From NCBI GenBank assembly GCA_041844915.1, contig JBGZBY010000109.1:1-38564 (forward strand): 38,564 nt of DNA, in the 5' to 3' direction. The position numbers were made by a program, and so were the translations under genes. Of the stretch, positions 1 through 8,609 are shown piece by piece. Position 1 is the stretch's first letter. Every line of letters begins with the position of its first letter. The DNA is from W11650 sp041844915 (GTDB taxonomy: Bacteria; Bacillota; Clostridia; Lachnospirales; Vallitaleaceae). A model generated the notes under the pieces. That model was not told where the DNA came from. It searched no databases and saw only the letters and a list, made by a program, of their open reading frames with translations.

Positions 1-342
1 GGCTCCAATGTGAGTAACCGGATTTTCGCCAATACTCTTTGGCAGCTCCATATCTGTGTTAGTCGGTAAAAATGCCTTTCCTGCTTCGCTTAGGCCGGTG
101 ATGGTACCGTCGGTATATTCAAAGTGGATTGCCGACCAAGTGGCGACTGGAGCAGATTGTGAAGCTGTGGCAACCTCTGCCGGAGCGACGGAGGTGAGTG
201 TTTCCAGAGATGAAGCGCCTTCCGGCGAAGCAGAAGACTCCTCCGCATAGCTGTCAAAGCTGCTGAGAACAAGTACAATGGAAAGCAGGAACGCAAAGGC
301 GCCGCTAAGAGTCTTTGGAATGGGGTGAAGTTTTGGTTTCAT
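1..342 (-). CDS. Secreted leucine-rich-repeat-type surface protein, N-terminal part
   Basis: The reading frame starts at an ATG at 342 behind a GGAG ribosome binding site (RBS) and stays open to the window edge, so only the first 114 residues are visible. Residues 1-33 form a signal peptide: basic start (MKPKLHP), a hydrophobic core rich in Leu/Val, and a probable cleavage site after SYA. A Ser/Glu/Ala-rich linker follows, then a segment with the pattern FEYTDGTITGLSEAGKAF ending in ...VTHIGA. That pattern is typical of the region preceding BspA-like leucine-rich repeats in clostridial surface proteins, which commonly bind host proteins. The repeats themselves lie outside the window, so the family call is inferred from this short stretch. 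It is divergent from polA and has its own promoter at 442-470. Confidence 0.6.
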   Translation of the reverse strand, partial: MKPKLHPIPKTLSGAFAFLLSIVLVLSSFDSYAEESSASPEGASSLETLTSVAPAEVATASQSAPVATWSAIHFEYTDGTITGLSEAGKAFLPTNTDMELPKSIGENPVTHIGA

Positions 343-408
343 AGATATCTCCTTTATTAGCCATGATGTGTTAAACATGGAAGTACAACTATTAATATGG
401 TAATCAAG

Positions 409-422
409 CCCTAGTGGTAGGG
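409..422. promoter_or_regulatory. Palindrome CCCTA-GTGG-TAGGG in the leader of the surface-protein gene
   Basis: A perfect 5+5 inverted repeat lies just downstream of the predicted transcription start of the leftward gene. A second symmetric element, CCATG...CATGG, sits at 361-380. Either could be an operator or a short RNA hairpin; no regulator can be assigned. The rest of 343-630 is AT-rich with no further gene seen. Confidence 0.35.
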
Positions 423-441
423 TGGTTTCCATCTTTGAGTA

Positions 442-470
442 ATTATACGCTGTTTTTAAAAAATAATCAA
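442..470 (-). promoter_or_regulatory. Sigma-70-type promoter of the leftward surface-protein gene
   Basis: On the minus strand TTGATT (470-465) is followed by a 17-base spacer and a perfect TATAAT (447-442). Transcription would start near 435, giving a leader of about 95 bases before the ATG at 342. Confidence 0.7.
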
Positions 471-630
471 TAAGAATTAATGAAAAATAGGACTAAAATA
501 CTAATAAAATAAAAGCGAAGCAGGGAAATTGATTTTTGAAATAAAAAATAAATTTTTAACAGGGAAATAGCGGTAGAAGACGGCGAAAACCGCTAAAATG
601 GCGGAGGATTTTCAGGAAATGAAAAAAGCA

Positions 631-659
631 TTGAGAAAAAAACGGAAATATAGTATGAT
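631..659 (+). promoter_or_regulatory. Promoter of polA
   Basis: TTGAGA (631-636), a 17-base spacer and TATGAT (654-659) lie 39 bases upstream of the polA ATG, which is a suitable distance for a short leader containing the GAGAAGGA ribosome binding site. Confidence 0.65.
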
Positions 660-698
660 AGAAGTTGAAAAAGAATTTGGAGCGATAGGGAGAAGGAT

Positions 699-3362
699 AT
701 GAAAAAAATCTTACTGATGGATGGAAACAGCATTTTAAATCGGGCATTTTACGGGCTGCCCCTTTTGAGCGATGAAAAGGGCAGATACACCAATGCCGTG
801 TTCGGTTTTTTGCTGGTGCTGCTTAAGACGCTGGAGGCGGAGAAGCCGGAGGCGCTGGCGGTAGCGTTTGACCGGAAGGCGCCGACCTTTCGCCACGAAT
901 TATATCAAGAATACAAAGGAACGCGCAGCAGGATGCCGGAGGAGCTGGCAGCGCAGCTGCCGATCATCCGTGAAGTTTTGCAGAAAATGAATATTTCCTT
1001 TTTGGAGCAGGATGGTCTGGAGGCAGATGATATTTTGGGCACTTTGGCGCGCCGAGCCGAGGAGGCGGGGATGGAGGTCAGCATTTTAAGCGGAGATAGA
1101 GATCTCCTTCAGCTGGCAACGGAGAAAATAAAGATATTGATTCCCTCGACCAAAGCAAAAAAAACGGAAACTAAGGAGTATTATGCCAAGGATGTGCTGG
1201 CAGAATACGAAGTGACGCCGCAGGAATTTATTGAATTGAAAGGCTTGATGGGAGATACCTCCGACAATATTCCGGGGATTGCCGGAGTGGGTATTAAAAC
1301 GGCGACGGCGATCATCAAGGAGTATCATACCATTGAAAATGCCTACTTGCATGTGGATGAGCTGAAAAAAGGACCGGCAGCCAAGCTGCGGGAAGGAATT
1401 GAGTCGGCAAGGCTAAGTAAAATTTTGGCGACGATTGCCACGGACTGTGAGCTTTCATTTGCATGGGAGGACTTTAAGCTGGAGGGCTTATATAATGAAG
1501 CGGTTTATGAACTTTTTCAGGATTTGAAATTTCATTCTCTGCTGCCCAAGTTGATGAATCAGACCCGGCAGGAACGAGAAGGAGAGCTGAAAAAGGAAAG
1601 CGCCGACGAGGCAGTCTTTGCAGAATTGGAAAAATTGACCCGTCTGCCGCAAAAGGAGCGGAGAGCGGTGTACTATCATATGGATGACGAGCGGATTGCT
1701 TTAGCAGCGTTTGATGGCGAGGAATGCATATATTACGAGGATCATCCGGCAAGAATGCTGCCCTCGGTGGAGCGCTTGATTAGTCACAGCGAGCAGCTGG
1801 TTTTTCATGATTTTAAAAAAATTCTGCATGATTTTGATCGCGGCAGAGAATTTTTTGAGCAGCTTCAAAAGCTTGGTGGCGAGGAGGAAAAGCTGCCCGT
1901 TGTGGATATTTCCTTGGCGGCATATCTGCTTAATCCTAATGAAAGCGATTATGCCTTGGAAAAAATTGGCTGCCAGTATTCGGCGATTTCCTTGCCTGCC
2001 GAAGAAGAAATCTTTGGCAAGGGAAAAAGCAGGGCAAGCATTTCCGCCATACCCAAGGAACAAAGACAGGGCTATTTGGTAAGGGCGGCGCATATACTTT
2101 GGCAGAGCGCCGAAGCTCTGCTGAAGGAGCTTAAAGAAAGGAGGCTGTATGCTCTTTATACAAGGGTAGAACTTCCGCTGGCAGTTGTGCTTAAGGAGAT
2201 GGAAAAGGAGGGCGTGGAAACAGATGCGGCGGCTCTTTTGGACTATTCCCGGATGCTGGGAGAACAGCTGGAGGAGCTGGAAGCGAAAATTTACGGCTAT
2301 GCCGGCAGGCAATTTAATATCAATTCCCCTAAGCAGCTTGGCGAGGTCTTATTTGAGGAGCTAAAGCTGAAAAGCCCCAAAAAAGGGAAATCCGGTTATT
2401 CTACGGCAGCGGAGGTTTTGGAAAAGCTAAGGAAGGAGCATCCGATAATCGAATATATTTTGGAGTATCGAGCAGCAGGCAAGCTGAAATCGACCTATGC
2501 CGACGGATTATTGAATTATGTTGGCAAGGACGGCAGAATTCATACGACATACAAGCAGACGGTGGCCGGTACTGGGCGATTGAGCAGTATTGATCCGAAT
2601 TTGCAGAATATTCCAATTCGTACTAAGGAGGGTAGAGAAATCCGGAGAGCCTTTTTGGCGAAGGAGGGGTATTCCTTTGTAGGGGCAGACTATTCGCAGA
2701 TTGAGCTGCGGCTTTTGGCGCATTTGTCGGAGGATGAGATTTTTGTGCAGGCGTATCGGGATGACCTCGATATTCATCGAATGACGGCGGCGCAGGTGTT
2801 CCATATTCCGTTTGAGCAGGTAACCGATTTACAAAGGCGTAGTGCCAAAGCGGTCAATTTTGGGATTGTCTACGGCATCAGCGACTATGGCTTAAGTCAG
2901 GATTTGAACATTTCTGTTAAGGAAGCCAGAGAATATATTGAAAATTATTTTGAAAAATATCCGAAGGTTAAAACCTTCTTGGATCAAAGCATTGCCGAGG
3001 CAAAGGGGAAGGGATATTCCCTGACGATGTTCGGAAGAATTCGGCCGATTCCTGAATTAAAATCGGCTCAGTATATGGTACGCTCTTTTGGAGAGCGGAT
3101 TGCCATGAATGCACCGATTCAGGGAGGAGCGGCAGATATCATTAAAATTGCTATGAATCGGGTCTATTCGGCTTTAGAAAAAGAGGGGATTCGAGGAAAG
3201 ATTGTTTTGCAGGTACATGATGAACTGATTTTGGAGGTAGCGGACGAGGATGCCGAGAAGGCAAAGGAACTTTTGACAAGAGAAATGCAGCAGGCGGCGG
3301 AGCTAAAAGTGCCGCTGGTGGCAGAGGGATATATTGTGAAAAACTGGTTTGATGCCAAATAA
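699..3362 (+). CDS. polA: DNA polymerase I
   Basis: The 887-residue length is normal for bacterial PolA. Residues 1-290 form the 5'-3' nuclease (flap endonuclease) domain, with LLMDGNSILNRAFYG at the start, the acidic cluster EADDILG and GDTSDNIPG. A middle 3'-5' exonuclease-like region follows; at the expected first motif it reads YYHMDDERIALAAF without the Asp-x-Glu pair, so proofreading is probably lost, as in many Bacillota. The polymerase domain (about 480-887) shows all key motifs: DPNLQNIPIRT, the catalytic DYSQIELRLLAHLS, the finger helix RRSAKAVNFGIVYG and the second catalytic Asp in VHDELILE. It fills gaps in replication and repair and removes Okazaki primers. A partial second copy of its 3' end lies immediately downstream (3419-3490), and coaE follows on the same strand. 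Confidence 0.97.
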   Translation: MKKILLMDGNSILNRAFYGLPLLSDEKGRYTNAVFGFLLVLLKTLEAEKPEALAVAFDRKAPTFRHELYQEYKGTRSRMPEELAAQLPIIREVLQKMNISFLEQDGLEADDILGTLARRAEEAGMEVSILSGDRDLLQLATEKIKILIPSTKAKKTETKEYYAKDVLAEYEVTPQEFIELKGLMGDTSDNIPGIAGVGIKTATAIIKEYHTIENAYLHVDELKKGPAAKLREGIESARLSKILATIATDCELSFAWEDFKLEGLYNEAVYELFQDLKFHSLLPKLMNQTRQEREGELKKESADEAVFAELEKLTRLPQKERRAVYYHMDDERIALAAFDGEECIYYEDHPARMLPSVERLISHSEQLVFHDFKKILHDFDRGREFFEQLQKLGGEEEKLPVVDISLAAYLLNPNESDYALEKIGCQYSAISLPAEEEIFGKGKSRASISAIPKEQRQGYLVRAAHILWQSAEALLKELKERRLYALYTRVELPLAVVLKEMEKEGVETDAAALLDYSRMLGEQLEELEAKIYGYAGRQFNINSPKQLGEVLFEELKLKSPKKGKSGYSTAAEVLEKLRKEHPIIEYILEYRAAGKLKSTYADGLLNYVGKDGRIHTTYKQTVAGTGRLSSIDPNLQNIPIRTKEGREIRRAFLAKEGYSFVGADYSQIELRLLAHLSEDEIFVQAYRDDLDIHRMTAAQVFHIPFEQVTDLQRRSAKAVNFGIVYGISDYGLSQDLNISVKEAREYIENYFEKYPKVKTFLDQSIAEAKGKGYSLTMFGRIRPIPELKSAQYMVRSFGERIAMNAPIQGGAADIIKIAMNRVYSALEKEGIRGKIVLQVHDELILEVADEDAEKAKELLTREMQQAAELKVPLVAEGYIVKNWFDAK

Positions 3363-3418
3363 ACAGGGGATTTTGGCAAGCAAGCCTCCGGCGGGATGGT
3401 TTGACCAAAGAAGCTTAT

Positions 3419-3490
3419 TTAGAGGTAGCGGACGAGGATGCCGAGAAGGCGAAGGAGCTTTTAACGAGGGAAATGCAGCAGGCGGCAGAG
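3419..3490 (+). pseudogene. Relic duplicate of the polA 3' end (24 codons)
   Basis: This 72-base stretch repeats polA 3231-3302 codon for codon (LEVADEDAEKAK...QQAAE). Aligned by hand, the copies differ at seven positions, all third-codon and all synonymous (ttg/tta, gca/gcg, gaa/gag, ttg/tta, aca/acg, aga/agg, gcg/gca). After 3490 the copy continues as gga cgc ttt gac tga; the GCAGAGGGA there also resembles polA near 3320, which suggests a small internal deletion. It has no start codon and is not a gene. Silent-only divergence means both versions evolved as working polA. The copy is best read as a leftover from recombination with a divergent allele, not as a fresh tandem duplication. Confidence 0.85.
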
Positions 3491-3557
3491 GGACGCTTTG
3501 ACTGATGATGCCACGCTAAGGAAGCAGAAATGTCGAAAAACGCAGAAAGGAGAGGAG

Positions 3558-4166
3558 ATGATCAGCATTGCATTAATTGGCGGAACTGGTGTCGGCAAAT
3601 CAACAGTTGCTGATTATCTTTGTCGGAAATATCAGGCGATATGGCTGGATTGTGATAGAATTGGGCATGAGCTTTTGGAGGCCGAGCCGCTTCGGACGGA
3701 ATTGGTAGACTGCTTTTCTGCGGAGATTTTAAGAGATGGGAAAATCGACCGTAAGGCCTTGGGAAGGATTGTTTTTTCGGACAGCGCCGCTTTGCAAAAG
3801 CTGAATGCTATGGTGCATCCGCCGATTATGGAGGCGCTTCGGCAGCGGCAGAGAGCTGCCGCGGAAAGGGCTTGTCCGCTCTGTGTGCTTGACGGAGCTT
3901 TGCTGATGGATGTCCATGTTCGGGCGATGGTCGATCAGGTATGGGCGATTTCGGCGGCAGAGGAGATTCGGCTTCAGCGGCTGGCAAAGGGAAGGCAGAT
4001 TAGCCGAGAGCAGGCGGAGCAGATTATGAGAAATCAGATTTCACCGGAGCGATATGCCGCCTATGCCGATGTGGTTTTAAACACCGATCAGGGCATTGAG
4101 AAGCTGGAGGAACCAATTGTCGTTCTTTTAAAGGGCTTGGGATATCACCGCAGCGGGGAAGCATAG
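3558..4166 (+). CDS. coaE: Dephospho-CoA kinase
   Basis: The last step of coenzyme A synthesis: ATP-dependent phosphorylation of dephospho-CoA in the cytoplasm. The 202-residue protein begins MISIALIGGTGVGKST, with the P-loop GGTGVGKST at residues 8-16, followed by WLDCDRIGHELL, the GKIDRKALGRIVFSD motif and MVHPPI, and later IRLQRLAKGRQISREQAEQIMRNQ, all typical of CoaE. The ATG at 3558 is chosen because AAGGAGAGGAG lies directly in front and the P-loop is then at the normal distance from the N-terminus. An in-frame ATG at 3498 lies 20 codons upstream, overlaps the polA relic, and would add a non-homologous tail. The polA-coaE order is common in Bacillota. Confidence 0.95.
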   Translation: MISIALIGGTGVGKSTVADYLCRKYQAIWLDCDRIGHELLEAEPLRTELVDCFSAEILRDGKIDRKALGRIVFSDSAALQKLNAMVHPPIMEALRQRQRAAAERACPLCVLDGALLMDVHVRAMVDQVWAISAAEEIRLQRLAKGRQISREQAEQIMRNQISPERYAAYADVVLNTDQGIEKLEEPIVVLLKGLGYHRSGEA

Positions 4167-4200
4167 GGGTTTGCCGGAGAAGAGCGGAGAACTGGAAAAA

Positions 4201-4447
4201 CTGGCAGGACAGAGATAAGCTTGAAAAATGCGGAATCAATAAGAGATTATGCGATTTCCATAGGAGGGCGATAGCATTTAGAGATAATGGAAAAGGGCTT
4301 GAAAGAGAATCAGAAAAAGCTTTAAAGGATAGCTGAAAAAAAGCCTTGAAAGTTGATTGAAAAAAGCTTGATGACGGGGCAGACTGGCAGGACTTTGAAA
4401 AGTCCAGAATCAGCAAGAAATCATGCGATTTTTATAGAAAAGCGATA
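4201..4447 (+). repeat. Nested imperfect direct repeats between coaE and the lipoprotein gene
   Basis: The 315-base gap after coaE has no gene. The element at 4220-4273 recurs at 4394-4447 with about 80% identity by eye (shared core ATGCGATTT..ATAG...GCGATA), each copy preceded by CTGGCAGGAC (4201-4210 and 4384-4393). Between them a shorter unit, G(G/C)CTTGAAAG...GAAAAAGCTT, occurs at 4296-4322 and 4343-4369. The repeats do not code for anything obvious. Confidence 0.6.
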
Positions 4448-4481
4448 TTACTACTATATGATAAGGAAGAAGTAATAAAAG

Positions 4482-6050
4482 ATGAAAAATCATACAGTTG
4501 CAGTAAAAATAACAGGAAATAGTAGAGGACGGGCACGGTACTGGCGGCGGGCGCTGCTTTGTCTGCTGTTTTTGTCTGCTTTCTTATCCTCCTGCAAGTT
4601 GTTGGGAGAGATTTCGGAGTATAATTTGCCGCAGGCGACGGAGCAGATCTCGGCAGAAGAAGGAAAAATGAAAGAGGCGGTTCCGCCGTCGGATTTTCAA
4701 AAAAAGGAGATTGCGCTGCTTGCTTCGACCTTGCAGAACCTGAATCCTTATGCCTTGCAAAACGCTTCCGTGGATATGCTTTTGAAGCAATGCTATCAAG
4801 GGCTGATGACATTGTCGGCGAAGGGGGAGATCGTGGCGCAGTTGGCGGAGGCGGTTGTTTTATCCGAGGATACCATGAGCTGCGATGTGACGATTGGCGG
4901 GAGGCTGTTTCACGACGGCGCGCCGGTCAGATTTCAGGATATCAGCTACAGCTGGCAGAAGGCTAAGGAGGGGAGATATGCGGCGGAGGTAATTCCCATT
5001 CAAAAAATGGTTTCCCTAGGAGAAGACAGGCTTCGGATTCATTTTCAGACCCCCGGAATATTAAATCTATATAGTCTGACTTTTCCAATTGTGAAGGAAA
5101 ACAGCTTGGAAAAAGGAGATCCCTACAGTATCAACGGAACCGGTCCATACCGTCTGGCCGAATATAAGCCGATGCAGGTGCTGCGCCTTCAATCCGAGGG
5201 CAATCAGCTGGAAATTACCTTGAGCCGCAGCGAAAGTGCTGCACAGGAGGCTTTTTTGAATGGACGAACTGATTTATATTTTGCTTCTCATTTTCCTTGG
5301 TTTGATTTTTCGGAGGAAACTTTGAGAAATATAGCAAAGTTTCCAGGAAAATATTTTTATTTCATGGGCTTTAAAGGAGGAGGCGGATGGACGGCAGATG
5401 GCAATATCCGGCAATATCTGCTGAATAAATTGGATCGGGAGATGCTGTTTAAAAATGCATTTTTAAATCATATCCTAGTTCAAAGACTTCCCTTTTATCG
5501 GGGAAAGGAATGGGAAGCAGAGCTGGAGGAGGCGCCGGCGGTGGAGGGTATGAATGTCTTGGATAAAAACCCGATTGTTCCAGGACAAAAGCTGATTCTG
5601 CTCTACCCGCAGGAGGATCCTTCTTTGCGGCTCATGGCGGAAACCTTGAAGCTGGAATGGGAAGCCTATGTGGGGATGGAGCTGGCAGGACTTGCGGCGA
5701 AGGAATATGAATTGGCACTACAGGAAGGACGCTTTGATGTGTATCTGGCGAAGCTTCCGGTTCGGCAATATCCCGATTTGAAGGAGCTACTTGGAAGCGG
5801 CGGAAAATATAATTATTCCGGAGCCGCGATGGAGGCCTTGATTTCTTCGTTTATGCAGGCAAGGACAGAGGAGGAGCTGAAAAAAGCATATTTGACCTTA
5901 GCGGCTAAGGTAAATGAAGAAAAATGGATTATTCCCTTTGGATTTGCGGAGAATGCCGTTATTTTAAGCGATCAGGTAAGCGGCTTGCTGACGCCCAAGA
6001 CCCATGACGCTTTGTTCGGGATAAATGAACTAAAACCGGTAAAGCCATAA
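4482..6050 (+). CDS. Peptide-type ABC transporter substrate-binding lipoprotein (SBP family 5)
   Basis: The 522-residue protein has a basic N-terminus (NSRGRARYWRR), a hydrophobic stretch and a lipobox ending FLSSC, with the lipidated Cys at residue 38. The mature part shows the family 5 (DppA/OppA) layout: NLNPYALQNASVDMLLKQCYQGLMTL near the start, FHDGAPVRFQDISYSWQKA in the first third, GTGPYRLAEYKP in the middle and a C-terminal lobe with EEELKKAYLTLAAKVNEEKWIIPF. Such proteins capture peptides, nickel complexes or similar ligands at the membrane surface for an ABC importer. No permease or ATPase gene is nearby, so it is an orphan in a housekeeping block. Ligand unknown. An upstream GGAAGAAG serves as RBS. 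Confidence 0.85.
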   Translation: MKNHTVAVKITGNSRGRARYWRRALLCLLFLSAFLSSCKLLGEISEYNLPQATEQISAEEGKMKEAVPPSDFQKKEIALLASTLQNLNPYALQNASVDMLLKQCYQGLMTLSAKGEIVAQLAEAVVLSEDTMSCDVTIGGRLFHDGAPVRFQDISYSWQKAKEGRYAAEVIPIQKMVSLGEDRLRIHFQTPGILNLYSLTFPIVKENSLEKGDPYSINGTGPYRLAEYKPMQVLRLQSEGNQLEITLSRSESAAQEAFLNGRTDLYFASHFPWFDFSEETLRNIAKFPGKYFYFMGFKGGGGWTADGNIRQYLLNKLDREMLFKNAFLNHILVQRLPFYRGKEWEAELEEAPAVEGMNVLDKNPIVPGQKLILLYPQEDPSLRLMAETLKLEWEAYVGMELAGLAAKEYELALQEGRFDVYLAKLPVRQYPDLKELLGSGGKYNYSGAAMEALISSFMQARTEEELKKAYLTLAAKVNEEKWIIPFGFAENAVILSDQVSGLLTPKTHDALFGINELKPVKP

Positions 6051-6108
6051 GAAGGGCTTTTCAAGAGGCGCAGAAAACAGGTGAAGATGTGATAATCGGA
6101 GGTTAAGC

Positions 6109-8184
6109 ATGAATCAAAAAAGCAATCTGGTCATTGGATTTGATATTGGAACGCGCTCGATCGTAGGAGTGGCGGCGGTCAATGATTTTAACGAAAAGGA
6201 TCATTTTCGGATCGAGGCGGCGCATGTCGAATTCCACAGCTCCCGTTCTATGCTGGATGGACAGATCCAAGACATTAACGAGGTGGCGAAAACCATTTTC
6301 AAAGTAAAAAAGGCATTGGAGCTGAAAATCAATCAGACCATCACGGAAGCATATGTGGCGGCGGCGGGCAGAGTGCTGCAAACGCTGACGGTGGAGATAG
6401 AGAAGGAAATAGAGGACGATGGCCTGATTAGCGCCGATATGATAGCTTCCTTAGAGCTTTTGGCGCTGGAAAAGGCGAAGAAAGAGCTGCAAACGGATGG
6501 AGATGAGAAATTTTATGCGATCGGACACTCCGTTATGAAATATTTTCTCAATGGCTACGAGATTGTCAGCCTCTTGGATCAGCGCGGCAGAAAAATAGGG
6601 CTTCGGATTTTGGCAACCTTTCTTCCCAAAGAAGTAGTAGAAAGTCTGTATCAGGTTATGGAAAAAGCTGATATGAGGGTGGCGTATCTTACGCTGGAGC
6701 CGATTGCTGCCAGTCAGATCGCTATTCCCCAGTCTTTTCGGCTTTTAAATATTGCTCTGGTGGATATCGGCGCGGGAACCAGTGACATTGCGGTTACCAA
6801 CAGTGGTGCGGTTACAGCATATGGCATGATTCCGATAGCGGGGGATGAAATCACAGAATCGGTGGTTCATCAATATTTGGTTGATTTTGAAATGGCGGAA
6901 AAAATGAAGCTTGACTCCAGTCGCTTAGAGGATGCCATTGAATATACGGACATTATGGATTTGCCCCAGACGGTGACGGTCGAGGCCTTTCTGCAAGGAC
7001 TGCGCCCTACTCTGGAATTGCTTGCCGGGCAGATTGCCGAAAAAATTATTGAATTAAATGGCGAAAAGGCGCCAAACGCTGTTTTTATTGTTGGCGGCGG
7101 TGGTCAGGTCAAGGGCTTTCCAGAGCTTCTGGCCAAAAAGATAGGCTTGCCGGAGGCGAGAGTATCGCTTCGGGGAAAGGAGGCGTTAAAGGAGGTGGAA
7201 GTGGCAGACCCGGCATTTAAAAAGACGCCGGAGTTTATCACACCGATAGGCATTTGCTATAAAGGCTTGGCGGACAGTCGTCAGGATTTTATTCAGGTCT
7301 ATTTAAATGACAAGCCAGTTCGGCTCTTTAATAAGAAGCATTTGACTATTATGGACATTATGGCGGCGGAAGGGATCGACCCCCGCAATTTTCTTTTGAC
7401 AAAAGGCAGCGGAGTTAATTTTTATTTCAATGGCAAGGCGTACTCGCTGGAAGGCGAGTATGGTGAAGTGGCGGAAATTTATAAAAATCATGCCAAAGCG
7501 ATGCTGAGCGATTCGATTGAAGGCAATGACTATATTTATTATAAAGAGGCAAAAAGAGGAAAGAACGCCAAGGTATCCATTTATCAGTTTATTGCGGAGC
7601 ATCCGGACTATTCGGCGGAGGAAGCGGATAGGGACTTTTACTATGTGACGGTCAACGGTAAGCTGATTCCGACCCTGCATCAGCTGATTCAGGAAAATGA
7701 CCGTATTTTTTGCCGCATAAGACGAGAGGAGGATGAATGGTATGCCTTTGCTGAGGAGGAGCCGGAGGAAAAGGAGCCGGAACCGGCTTCGGAGAAGATG
7801 CCGGAGGAAACGAATTCCTTTGCTGGCAGGATAAGGGCGGTCAAAAAGCTGGAGGACGGTCCCTTAAAAAAAGAAGAAGCGGAGGATAAGAAAAAGAAGT
7901 CCTCCGAGTGGAAGGATACTGGAGAAGCTAAGGAAAAAAAGGAAAAACCGGAAGAAAAGGCGCCGGTGGCGGAGCCGGCTTTGTTGGAACTGCCGGTTTT
8001 GATTAATGGGGAAGCGGTCTTGCTTTTGGGCAAGCAGCGATATATTTTTGTTGATATTTTTGATTATATTGAATTTGACCGGAGTCAGGTTAAAGGCAAG
8101 CTGGTTGTGAAAAAGAACGGCGAAAATGCCAGTTATTTTGACGAACTGAAGGAAAAGGATGTTTTGGAAATTTATTGGGAATAG
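6109..8184 (+). CDS. Long FtsA-like actin-fold cell division ATPase
   Basis: The 691-residue protein opens with an actin/Hsp70-type ATPase (about 1-380). VIGFDIGTRSIVGVAAV is phosphate loop 1, IALVDIGAGTSDIAVTNSG phosphate loop 2, and AVFIVGGGGQVKGFPELLA the adenosine motif. Residues 18-130 include the FtsA-specific inserted domain region (HVEFHSSRSMLDGQIQDI). Canonical FtsA is about 420 residues; this one continues with a beta-rich region (388-540), a Glu/Lys-rich linker (about 545-625) and a small final domain (627-691) beginning LPVLINGEAVLLL. There is no obvious amphipathic membrane helix at the very end, unlike classical FtsA. Extended homologues of this kind occur in Clostridia. A role at the septum or in envelope assembly is inferred. 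RBS GGAGG lies upstream; the ACT gene follows after 24 bases. Confidence 0.8.
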   Translation: MNQKSNLVIGFDIGTRSIVGVAAVNDFNEKDHFRIEAAHVEFHSSRSMLDGQIQDINEVAKTIFKVKKALELKINQTITEAYVAAAGRVLQTLTVEIEKEIEDDGLISADMIASLELLALEKAKKELQTDGDEKFYAIGHSVMKYFLNGYEIVSLLDQRGRKIGLRILATFLPKEVVESLYQVMEKADMRVAYLTLEPIAASQIAIPQSFRLLNIALVDIGAGTSDIAVTNSGAVTAYGMIPIAGDEITESVVHQYLVDFEMAEKMKLDSSRLEDAIEYTDIMDLPQTVTVEAFLQGLRPTLELLAGQIAEKIIELNGEKAPNAVFIVGGGGQVKGFPELLAKKIGLPEARVSLRGKEALKEVEVADPAFKKTPEFITPIGICYKGLADSRQDFIQVYLNDKPVRLFNKKHLTIMDIMAAEGIDPRNFLLTKGSGVNFYFNGKAYSLEGEYGEVAEIYKNHAKAMLSDSIEGNDYIYYKEAKRGKNAKVSIYQFIAEHPDYSAEEADRDFYYVTVNGKLIPTLHQLIQENDRIFCRIRREEDEWYAFAEEEPEEKEPEPASEKMPEETNSFAGRIRAVKKLEDGPLKKEEAEDKKKKSSEWKDTGEAKEKKEKPEEKAPVAEPALLELPVLINGEAVLLLGKQRYIFVDIFDYIEFDRSQVKGKLVVKKNGENASYFDELKEKDVLEIYWE

Positions 8185-8208
8185 GGCGGAAGCAGGAAGG
8201 AAGAAATT

Positions 8209-8481
8209 ATGAAAAGAGCCATTATTACAGTGGTCGGGAAGGACAGCGTAGGGATTATTGCCGGAGTGTGTACTTATCTGGCGGGGAAGCAGATTAATAT
8301 TTTGGATATTACTCAGTCGATTCGGGATTGTTTTTTTAATATGATGATGATTGTCGATATTACCCCGCAGCTTGAGAATATCAGCGATATCAGCGAGGAA
8401 TTGGCAAAGCTGGGAGAAGGAATGAATGTCAAAATCATGCTGCAAATAGAGGATATTTTTGATTCGATGCACCGAATCTAA
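8209..8481 (+). CDS. ACT-domain protein, UPF0237 family
   Basis: The 90-residue protein is a single ACT domain: MKRAIITVVGKDSVGIIAG is the usual first strand and ligand-loop region, followed by YLAGKQINILDITQSI. ACT domains bind amino acids or other small ligands and regulate partner proteins. It lies 24 bases after the FtsA-like gene and 128 bases before a UPF0210 gene. UPF0237 and UPF0210 genes are neighbours in many Bacillota, so it probably regulates that partner. RBS GGAAGGAAG precedes the ATG. Confidence 0.92.
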   Translation: MKRAIITVVGKDSVGIIAGVCTYLAGKQINILDITQSIRDCFFNMMMIVDITPQLENISDISEELAKLGEGMNVKIMLQIEDIFDSMHRI

Positions 8482-8609
8482 TGCCTTTGAGCTGCGGATA
8501 GCTGGCAGCTTTGAACGGAAAAAACGAAAGAATAAGGAGATGCCGCGTTCCTGCGTTTAAGCTGATGAGGGAAAAGCGGAATAAAAACAATTCGGAAAGG
8601 GATAGTAAC

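Noticed and set aside
7689..8033. Ser/Phe-rich minus-strand frame inside the FtsA-like gene
   Set aside because: It is the antisense of the Glu/Lys-rich linker, whose GAG/AAG codons give long open antisense frames.
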